Below are positions 55,721 through 64,000 of a stretch of DNA of 64,000 bases, piece by piece. The stretch lies in NCBI GenBank assembly GCA_949130495.1, contig OX422213.1, positions 52,586,284 through 52,650,283 of the forward strand, given 5' to 3'. Position 1 is the stretch's first letter; each line of letters starts with the position of its first letter. The notes below the pieces were generated by a model. It did no database searches. It was not told the origin of the DNA and saw nothing but the letters and a program-made list of their open reading frames with translations. Both the position numbers and the translations under genes were made by a program. Origin of the DNA: Sambucus nigra (taxonomy: Eukaryota; Streptophyta; Magnoliopsida; Dipsacales; Adoxaceae).

Positions 55721-57160
55721 GGAGATTTTGTCCTCGAAATCAACACAAGCAATCTAGGGAAGATGTTTTGAGTCGAGCATCTCTGAATTATGCTCCCAAA
55801 TTTCACCTTCCATACCTTGGAACTCCCAAAAGACCTTCACTAATGGGATGACCTTATTACATAAGGATTTGTCCTCGTGGTCCAAGATGGGCACAAGTCA
55901 CATTAGAAACATAACATCTTCCTCCAACTCTATGTGGTTCCAGTTAATGATGTGCCGAGGATTCGAGACATGGAACACACATTGGAAGTGGGATAACTAA
56001 AGAGGTAAGTCCAATAAATATAATACATCTTCAATATGTTCTAGGATATTAAAGGGACTAATATACCAAGGGGCAAGGTTCCTCTTCTGGACAAACTGTT
56101 GATTGTTGATTCTTTCCCTAACGTTCAAAATTACATGATCACCCACCTTAAACTTTAGAGGTATCTGTAAATTATAATCATAATTCTTTTATAGACTCTG
56201 AGCCATCAAGAGTTTAAATCACCTAAACTTTATCGGTCATCTCCCCGATCATGTCTGAATTTTTGAGATGCTTCTCACCCAATTCTTCCTAATAGATTAG
56301 AGAACATCACGACTCTCACAAAGAGCTTCATAATTAGCCATATTAATATTGGTCTGATAATTGTTATTGTAGGAGATCTCCGCTAGACGAAGATTCTATG
56401 GCAAACTACCCTAAAAATCAAGCGCACAAGCTCTCAACATTTCTTCTAGGCTCTGAATAGTTTGCTCTGACTGCCCATTTATCTCAAAATAGTAAGATGT
56501 ACTTATGTTCAATTTGGTAGCCAATTCTGGTTGAATCTTTCTCCAGAATCGAGATACAAATGGGGATCCCTATCCAAGACTATCAAAAGCGGGATGACAT
56601 GAAGATGGACTATCTCTCGAATATACAACCTTTCCAGCTTAGCCATAATGTCTATGAGCTTAATCGGTAAAACATGCGTTAAATTTGTAAGTCGATACAC
56701 TATAACCCATACCGTATCATGACCACATTCAGATCATGGAAAGACTATGAAAAAGTCCATTCTAATGTGCTCCCTCTTCTATTCCACTACTTGTTGTGGT
56801 TGCAACAATCCTGTCAGCTTCCTATGTTCTCCCTTCATCTATCGACATGTATAGAACTTTGACATGTACAATGCCACATCTCTTCATCTTGAACCACAAA
56901 AAATATCTGCATAGGTCCTTAAAGTTTGTTGATGATCGGAACAATCAACCTTTCCTTATGCCAGACAGCCCCAACGTTATCCACAGTAGGAGTGTCAAAC
57001 ACCTCACTACTTTGGATATGGTCACGATAATGTGCAAACTCGAGATCATATGACTGAGCTTCAAATATCTTCTATTGGATGAGCAGTCTGTCTGGCACTC
57101 CCCATATATATAACCTGTTGCAACCCTGATGGACATGTAAATTAAACTTATGTAACTCAT
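55721..57160 (-). pseudogene. Tekay copy 2 integrase and chromodomain
   Basis: Integrase core at about 56760-56340: VIVYRLTNLTHVLPIKL, then LYIREIVHLHVIPLLIVLDRDPH, the region around the second catalytic Asp. The chromodomain at 55906-55768 reads VPILDHEDKSLCNKVIPLVK, then FWEFQGMEGEIWEH. Some frame changes and stops occur between. Confidence 0.8.
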
Positions 57161-57214
57161 CTATCATCTTTGTAAAGTAACCCTTCACTACTGCTAGAGT
57201 GAGCCTTGACTAAA

Positions 57215-58590
57215 AGCATCTGCCACCACATTAGCCTTGCCAAGATGATACTCTAAAGAAAAGTTATAGTCTTCCATTAACTGAATCCACCTCCTTTGAT
57301 GAAGATTTAGATCGCGTTGAGTAAAAATGTACCGTTGGCTATTATGATTTGTATACACCTCAAACCGTTCACCATATAGGCATTATATCTGGATCTTGAG
57401 TGCAAACACCACCTTAGTTAACTCCAAGTCATGGGTCCGATAGTTCCTCTCGTGCACCTTCAATTGACGGGATGAATAAGCAACCACCTAACCATTATGC
57501 ATCAATACTGAGCCAAGCCCTAATTTTAATGCATCATAATACATAGTATAACCCTTTCCTCATTCTGAAAGGATAAGTACATGCTCCCAAGTTAATCTAA
57601 CCTTTAACTCCTAAAAAGCTGACTCGTAATCCTCCGACCACTCGAAGTGAACATCCTTTTGCATTAACAGAGTGAGAGGCAACACAACCTTTGAGAAATC
57701 TTGCGCAAACCTCCTGTAGTAACTGACCAAACCTTGAAATTTTGCACCTTCATAACTATCTTCGACCTTTACTAATTCATAATGGCCTCGACCTTGGACA
57801 GATCAATAAAAATTCCCTCACCAGAAACTACATGGCTAAGAAACTTGACCTCGTTCATCCAAAACTCGCACTTACTAAATTTAAAGAATAACTAATTTTC
57901 CCTAAGAACTTGCAGCATTGCGTAAAGGGGATCCTCGTGGTCCTCATTTAAAGTTTAGTAGACAAAAATATCATATATAAAGACCACCACAAATAGATCT
58001 AAGTACGGACGATAAATACGGTTCATCAAGTATATGAATGCTTCCGGGGAACTTGTCAAACTGAAGGGCATCAGTAAAAGCTCATAATTTCCATACCGCA
58101 TTCACAACGCTATCTTAGGAATGTTCTCCTCCATGGCATGCAACTGATGGTACTCGAATCGGAGGCCAATTTTCAAAAATCTTCTCGACCATCGCAACTG
58201 GTCAAATAAATCATTGATATGGGACCTATGTTACTTATTATTCACGGTCACTCTATTCAACCGTTTATAATAAATACAAAGTGTAAGGAGTTATCCTTCT
58301 TCTTGGAAAAGAGGAATGGACCTCCCTAAGGGGATACACTGGGATAAATGAAATCCTTGCTAGTTAACTCTTCCAACTGAACCCTTAACTCCTATAATTA
58401 TGTTGAAGCCATCCTATGAGGTGGAGTAGAGATAGGTGAAATGCCCTGATGCACCTTTATAGCAAAGTCCAGCTCTTGATGTGGGGGTAAACTAGGAAGA
58501 TCATCGGGGAACACATTGGGAAACTCCCGCGGCACTGGATAATCTAGTGATATGCGATCAAGATCTACCTGAGCCACCATACTACTCAAC
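57215..58590 (-). pseudogene. Tekay copy 2 reverse transcriptase and RNase H
   Basis: The RT lead-in (REFPNVFPDDLPSLPPHQELDFAI) is open at 58589-58398. The catalytic box near 57980 reads FIYDIFVY where FIDD is expected, so the first aspartate is tyrosine. RNase H ends with HQRRWIQLMEDYNF and KANVVADAF near 57300-57220. Many stops are present. Confidence 0.8.
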
Positions 58591-58742
58591 CAAACAAAAT
58601 ATTACTTCTTCTTTCACACGATAGAAAACTTACAAGGATAACACATTAACTACTTACTACTGAAATGATGGCAAGATCCGTCTGGGAAAGACATAGAGAC
58701 TTTATGCTGCTAGCATTTGGTGATAGCGTTAAAACATGATAG

Positions 58743-59000
58743 TCAATCCATACCGAGGATCACATCCATGCCCATGAGAATCAAGTCATACTCCAAAACA
58801 TAATCTCTAGCCATAACCACACAACTATGAAAGACCATATCGAGAACTATACTATCACCGGTAGTAAGTCCTATGAAGATAGAAGGGTAAAATTGATCTA
58901 CCTTTAATCCTAAACTGAATGCTAAATAACTCAAGATAAATGAATGTAATGCGCCTGAATCAAACAAGTCCTTCACCCATGTGCTGAACAATATAATCAT
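58743..59000 (-). pseudogene. Tekay copy 2 protease
   Basis: Open block with the intact retropepsin active site DSGALHSFI, then the LDMVFHSCVVMARDYVLEYD segment and GMDVILGMD. In copy 1 the active-site serine position is methionine, so copy 2 keeps the better protease site. Confidence 0.85.
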
Positions 59001-59239
59001 TCATTTGAGGACCGATGGATCACCAAAAGGAGATGCAAACTGGGACATGGCATAAGCGTGTTCGGGGTTAAACCTACTACTCTGACCACCGATCACCTCA
59101 CCCTTCCCATGACTTCTCTTCCCCTGACTAGGATATGAACTGTCCACACTATGCCTTATGGACTAATGATAATTAGATGTAAAATACTATGGCTGTGTGG
59201 GGCTCGTGTAACAGGAATTATGATCAGGTACAAAGTTAA

Positions 59240-59871
59240 CTATTTACTAGATGCCCTGTTGATTCCCAAAAGATAGCTAGGGTCACTCTATTTTGATATG
59301 GCCTGGAATCCCACACATATAACACGTCCGCTCGATAGTGGCTATAGGATTCTGATCACTTGTACATTGAGAGGAGGATGAACTAATTCCTATAGCAGCA
59401 TTGAACTTCGTAAAGAAACCCCTTGGTACCGCTCCTGAACTTCTTGTTGTTACTACCCTGAGACCCGCTCATATCCCACATCTTCTCTTGAATAGCCCTA
59501 CTATCTTCAGCCTTAAGCTCAAGCCTGATGGTTTTATTAACTGCGACCCTAAAGTTTGGCAGATCCAAACTAACCATGATCCACCAGATACTAAGGTTAA
59601 GTCCCTTGACAGATTGCCTTGTCTTCTCAGCTTCATCCCTCTACACCGCATCCATATATATGGACAAACTCTAAAACTTGACCTGATACTCATTGACATA
59701 CAACTTCCACTGGATTAATTAAAGGAACGTATCCCTATTTGCATCTGTAAATACCTGAGGAAATACCAGCCTAGAAAAGCAACCCAAAACCCTCCCAGTC
59801 TATGGCCTCTATCACACTGATTGAGCAAGCTCCCCACCAGCGCTGAGCTTGCTCAATGAGATCAAGGTCGC
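59240..59871 (-). pseudogene. Tekay copy 2 gag, C-terminal part
   Basis: Gag fragments with stops from 59871 leftwards. The zinc knuckle at 59324-59283 reads CYMCGIPGHIKIE and then TGA in place of the last cysteine. The frame is cut at 59871 by the Tat-like LTR. Confidence 0.7.
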
Positions 59872-60390
59872 TGTTGATGTTAAAAAATGGACTAGATCCA
59901 AATTTTCAATCACAGATAAAAATATGTAATTGGAATGAAATAATTAAATAAAAGACACAGAGTTTTAAAGTGGTTCGACTGTGTAAGAAAGCCCACGTCC
60001 ACTGCTATTGTATTGATTTCAGAGATTGCAAAAAGATAGGTATCCTTGTTAATAAGAATATCCTAGAATCCATTCTATCTTGCCTTTGATGAAAGGAATA
60101 CAATGTATTTATAGTGACCCGGAGTTCAAGGGTTGGAATGCCTTTATGTATTTAAGCATTTACACCCGTACATAATGAATGTGACAGTTGGTTGCATGGA
60201 TCACGTAAGATAAGACCTTTAGTTGTACTTCTCATGAGGTGGCTTTTCATTTATATTTATGGTCTGCATTCTTCATGTTGGTCGGCGTACCTACCGAGTA
60301 ACTATCTGCTGACTAGAATTTATGCCATGTAGGGAGACACTCGTCCAATTGTGATTGGTCCACGTAGGTGGATAATTTTTTATATCAACA
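59872..60390 (-). repeat. 3' LTR of second Tat-like element
   Basis: 519 bp. Minus strand TGTTGATATAAAA to AACATCAACA. It contains a TATA box at 60105-60114 and the motif gtggacgtggg...cgaaccac (60002-59970), equivalent to 12192-12220 in the first Tat-like LTR. A G-rich tract ttggggtc precedes it on the minus strand. Confidence 0.75.
60105..60114 (-). promoter_or_regulatory. TATA box of second Tat-like LTR
   Basis: Minus strand ctataaatac, about 275 bp into the LTR and ahead of the U5-type motif. Confidence 0.65.
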
Positions 60391-60836
60391 GAAGACCCCA
60401 AGACTTCATTCTTGATGCTTTTACTGAAAGGATGGAGTATATTTTCTTCAGTGTTGTTCAGCTTATGCCGAGATGTGGGACTTGTAATATTTATCCATAT
60501 TTTGATTATGTAATGGAATTTTTGTAAATAATTTGAAAATTAGCGAACCGCCAAACAGTAAATTGGTATTTTTGTGCTATCAGAACTTCAAAGCCGTCAG
60601 AACGTCAGTCATCGAAGAAAAAAATCATTTCATGCATGATTTCCCAGGTAAGCTATAAAAGGCATGATTTTGTCGAATTTTCATATAAAACCTTTTCTAA
60701 GCTTTTAAACTCTTCTTCTCCATGTTCTCTAATTTTTGAGTTTTTCTTTGCAATCTTCCTTCGCTCTCGTCATCATTTTCTCTATAATCTTTCTTCTACC
60801 CTTTCATTTTGATTTATTTCATTATTTACTGTAGCC

Positions 60837-63800
60837 ATGGTTTATATCGTACATAGGGATTCGTTAAATGAGTTTAGGAGGGAAAGGAATATTCCTGATT
60901 AGTTAGACTTAGAAGTTCCCATACTCCCTGTTGAGGTGTTATCATTACCCGAGGGTCACTAGATTCCCTCTTTGTTCATTGCTGAATGTGGCTTCACATT
61001 TCCCCTCAATCGCTTTTGTTTAGAATTTTTCCAATACTTTGATGTTGTCCCAGCTAGGGTAGCCCCAAACACTTGGAGAGTTGTAAATGGGATTCATAGG
61101 CTGAATAAAATATATGGAACACACATTGGCATTCATTAGTTAATGTTCTATTATAAATAGAGTACTAGTGACAATACTTATTACCTGAAGACTAGGTTTG
61201 CCAATAGGACCTTATTTGTTAATTTTTCAGACTCAAATAAGGATTATTTTGATTATGGAGTCATTGCTAAGAATTGTCAACATGATCCTTTACTTACAAG
61301 AGAGGTGCATGATGGGCTTAAGTACCCTCAAGTGGGTCATGGAATAATTTCTTATCTTGTCTTTATTTTTGAACATTTGAGAGCAAGAATAAGTGTCTTA
61401 AAGCGGAGGACATCAACATCCGAGAACTGAAATTCCTTTGGAAAGTCCACCAGAGGATTGGCGAGGAACACCCCAAAGCTGCATCATATTTTTTGCAGTA
61501 TAGGAGCTCTATAACTTCTTTTGTTGCTCGGCCTACCACTTCTACAACTATTTTTCCTATCAATCTTGAGTAATAATGAGTCCCTTCTTCCTCTGTTGAA
61601 GAATCTGCTAGTGCAGAAAAAGATTTTGGGACTTCTTCCTCTTTTGAGTCTTTAGACATTTCAATATTTCCCTCTTCTCCACTTGCTCCTATGCGAAAGA
61701 GGAAGATCCCTGGTTTGATGACTGTAACTTTATCTCCAACTGCCAAGAGAGCGACTGAGAAGGGTAGCAAAGTTAGGGATGCTAAAAAGAAAGATAAGGC
61801 ATCCAAGGTCGTTAATAGAGAGAAGGTTCCTTAGGTCATTACTTTTGAGGAAATGAATGTGGCTGCTCCTCAACTCAAGAGGATAAGGAAAGGCTTGTGC
61901 GAGAGGTAAGTTGAGAAAAATTCTTCTGACTAGTTGTTCGAGAATATTCGGGAGGATTTGACTATTGCTGGGTCATCCTCTATTGCCATTCATCCTGGTG
62001 TTTCCCAAAAATTAATCAAAACTGGTAATCACTTTATTGATAGAGCAACTCTTGCCCTTCTATCGAGACTGAAATTGGCAAAAAATGCTTGCTAAAGTTT
62101 GGCAATGGTAATATTTTCTTATTTATTAATTACCTCTTGTTGACTTTTTCTATTAATGCTCCTTGTGATCTGTTGTTTCCCTTTATGCAGTTTTTAGCAA
62201 ATTTTGATCAAATGCTGGAGAAGGATGAGAAAATCCGTTCTTCTAGTGGAGAAGTTAAAGAGGCCCTTGAGTGTCTGAGGAAGTCTAGTGAAGCTTTAAC
62301 GCACTTGTTAGAGTCCAAGCAAAAGACTTGATATGCTGAGCTGAAGAAGGCTATTAATAGGGCCACTCTTGCTGAAGGAAAATTGGTCACTGCTAAGACC
62401 AGTTGGATAGCTACTGAAGGAAAGTTGGCCACTCCTGAGGACAATTTATCATCTGCTGAGAATAAGGCCAAGTTGGTTGAGGAATAATTGGCTGCAAATC
62501 AAGGCCTCCTGAAATCTTTCGAATAGAAAGCTACCGGTCAGTCTTTTGAGTTGGTCGCAGAGAAGGCAAAATATAATAAGATTAAGGAGGACTCATTCAA
62601 CAAAGACTGGGAAAAATAATTTCAAGCGGCCTTCGTGAGGAAGATGTCTTTCAATGATGGCTGTTTGGAGGCACTTAAGGAGGTCGATATCCCAACAGAG
62701 TCTGAAGTGTTTTTGAGGCACAATCTGGGCTCTCCTCCTAACTTGGAAGAAGAGTTTGATGATGAAGAAGTATCTGAGGAATCTTCCCTTTAACTTGTTG
62801 GGTTTACTTTAAAGACCATTGACGAAGTTTTGCCTTCTGCCGACCAGTCTTCTGGACGCAATGTCCAGGATAAGGAGAAGGTTTAACTCCTCGTTCTTTA
62901 ATTTTTATGTTCCTCTGCTTTGTAATAGGACCCACAGTTCAACAGTTTTTAACACCTTTTTGGTTATGAATGAAAACATTTCTTCTTTTATGCTATATGT
63001 GTTGTACATATAATACTTTTTAGTTTTCTTGCTTGGTTAAATGAACTCCTATGCCCGTGTCATTTTTTCTCAGTAATCATACTTGTTTACTTACACTTAT
63101 AATTTTCAATTTGATTCTAGGAAGCATGCAATAGTTTCTGCTGCATCCGACCTACTTATAAGGAATATAAGTCTTTTAGAAGATGGTCATGTTGCTTAAA
63201 CTATAGAAGATTTGGTCAGCTTTCTTGGACTAGAAGTATCCAATCAAGTAAAGTAATTTTACTTTACATTCATCTCCATTATTTACTAGACAGGGCTATA
63301 GCAAATAATCCAGCTTATTATGAAATGATTGAAGATCTTCAGGAGGATCAGAAATATAATTTGGCCTCAGTTCATGCTGATTATGAAGCTAAATACAAAG
63401 CTTTGAGTGAAGGCTGGGGCTTTGAGAAAAAGTTGAAAAAAATATGCTTCCATGTACAAAAGAAAAGAATTGTTCTTGAGTTGAGAAATAGATGAGTCTA
63501 GGGAAATTGCCAAGTTCCTGAAGGAGGAAAATAATAAACTTAATAATGAGTTGGATACTTTGAAACAGTCTTTTATCAGTGGTGCCGATAAAGGGGCATC
63601 TTTTTTGGATAATGATAATTCTAAGATGATGGACGAACTTGAAGCTCTGAAGAAAACTAATCCCAAACAAACTTCTAGACAGCAAAGGATGAGCCGACCA
63701 ACTGTTGATGAGGCCAAGATAAAAAAAAATTAGCCGACCAAGGTGCCCAGCTGAAAGCAAAGAGTCAAGATATTATTGATTTGTTTATAAAGCTGGAAGC

Positions 63801-64000
63801 TAAGGATAAGGCCATTGCCGACCAATCTGTGCAGTTGAAAGTGAAGAGTGATGTTTTAAAGAATTTCAACATCAAGTTGAAAAGTTAACCTTTCAATTTC
63901 ACAAACAACCCAGAGAGGTGTGGATGAAAGGCTACAATGAATCTCTTGTCCATGTTGATGATCACCTTTCCCAAAGACACCATGAAGGTTATAAGTGGGG
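60837..64000 (+). pseudogene. Antisense ORF of second Tat-like element (PF04195-like, coiled coil)
   Basis: ATG 60837 (MVYIVHRDSLNEF) after a possible TATA (ctataaaagg, about 60655) and a C/T-rich leader. Residues around 60980-61110 (CGFTFPLNRFCLEFFQYF, then APNTWRVVNGI) resemble the putative gypsy-type transposon domain. In-frame TAGs at about 60900, 60960, 61137 and 61158 follow GAT, CAC, CAT and AAA, mostly where CAG is plausible. A basic region and a GT-AG intron at 62111-62190 (gtaatatt to tttatgcag) lead to a long coiled coil (LEKDEKIRSS, LKKAINRATLAEGKL, SSAENKAKLVEE) and an acidic end (EEEFDDEEVSEESS, 62780). A further coiled-coil block (63300-63900) continues past the window. Homologous in plan to 8345-10756. 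Confidence 0.6.

Larger units (their letters stand above)
53365..59871 (-). mobile_element. Tekay/Del-type chromovirus, copy 2 (5' part beyond window)
   Basis: Minus-strand element: 3' LTR 53365-55706, chromodomain, integrase, RNase H, RT, protease, and gag up to 59871, where a Tat-like LTR cuts in. The 5' LTR and gag N-terminus must lie beyond the second element, outside the window. LTR termini TGTGATGACC ... GGGGCATTACA differ from copy 1, so this is a separate Tekay family. All ORFs are heavily mutated. Confidence 0.85.
59872..64000 (-). mobile_element. Second Tat-like element (3' end), with antisense ORF
   Basis: The 3' LTR lies at 59872-60390, and a long coding region is read on the plus strand, antisense to the element. 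The plan mirrors 7522-12345. Element orientation follows from the LTR: matched ends TGTTGAT / ATCAACA, a TATA box and the U5-type motif all read on the minus strand. It was inserted into the gag of Tekay copy 2 and continues past the window, so gag-pol is not seen. Confidence 0.6.

Noticed and set aside
60650..60836. 60391-60836 as part of the second Tat-like LTR because of ctataaaagg near 60655
   Set aside because: The matched termini TGTTGAT/ATCAACA close the LTR at 60390; the TATA here more likely serves the antisense ORF.

Overview
The window is nuclear DNA from a flowering plant, probably a eudicot with a repeat-rich genome. It is AT-rich and almost wholly built of transposable elements: Athila-, Tat- and Tekay/Del-type Ty3/gypsy elements, plant L1-type LINEs with DUF4283-like ORF1 proteins, and what look like CACTA and hAT remains. 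I see no convincing host gene, tRNA, rRNA or CRISPR. Every coding region of recognisable origin is broken by stops or frameshifts, so most entries are relics. Family names are by pattern recognition and memory; no search was run.

Layout. (1) 1-7521, minus: Athila-related element without gag-pol, with a nearly complete 3' LTR, an intact tRNA-Asp-type PBS, an ORF of unknown function and a putative plant transposon protein ORF. (2) 7522-12345, plus: 3' end of a Tat-like element with a 124-bp tandem array, an antisense spliced ORF and a 3' LTR. (3) About 13.2-39.2 kb, minus: one old LINE split three ways. A solo LTR (16568-18048) and a 19-kb LTR element (18606-37749, plus; same family as element 1) sit inside it. 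That LTR element was itself entered by a 10.6-kb Tekay chromovirus (21268-31885), by a LINE 3' fragment (34330-34640) and by a 1.9-kb ORF1-only LINE (35284-37182). (4) 41320-46802, minus: a LINE with perfect 14-bp target duplications but no reverse transcriptase domain. (5) 46817-51316: probable CACTA remains, with a 0.5-kb hAT-like MITE in the terminal repeats. (6) 51317-53364: unresolved, perhaps part of a Tat/Ogre-like element. (7) 53365-59871, minus: a second Tekay chromovirus, cut in gag by (8) 59872-64000, minus, a second Tat-like element with its own antisense ORF, running off the window.

Insertion order can be read from the nesting. The LINE ORF2 start codon and first dozen codons lie at 37750-37784 while its next codons lie at 18605 and below, so the 19-kb insertion is certain. 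The two Athila-related copies, in opposite orientation, allow comparison: both keep an unrecognised ORF, a duplicated polypurine-tract motif, a roughly 100-nt purine tract and GATC-rich palindromes ahead of the LTR TATA box.
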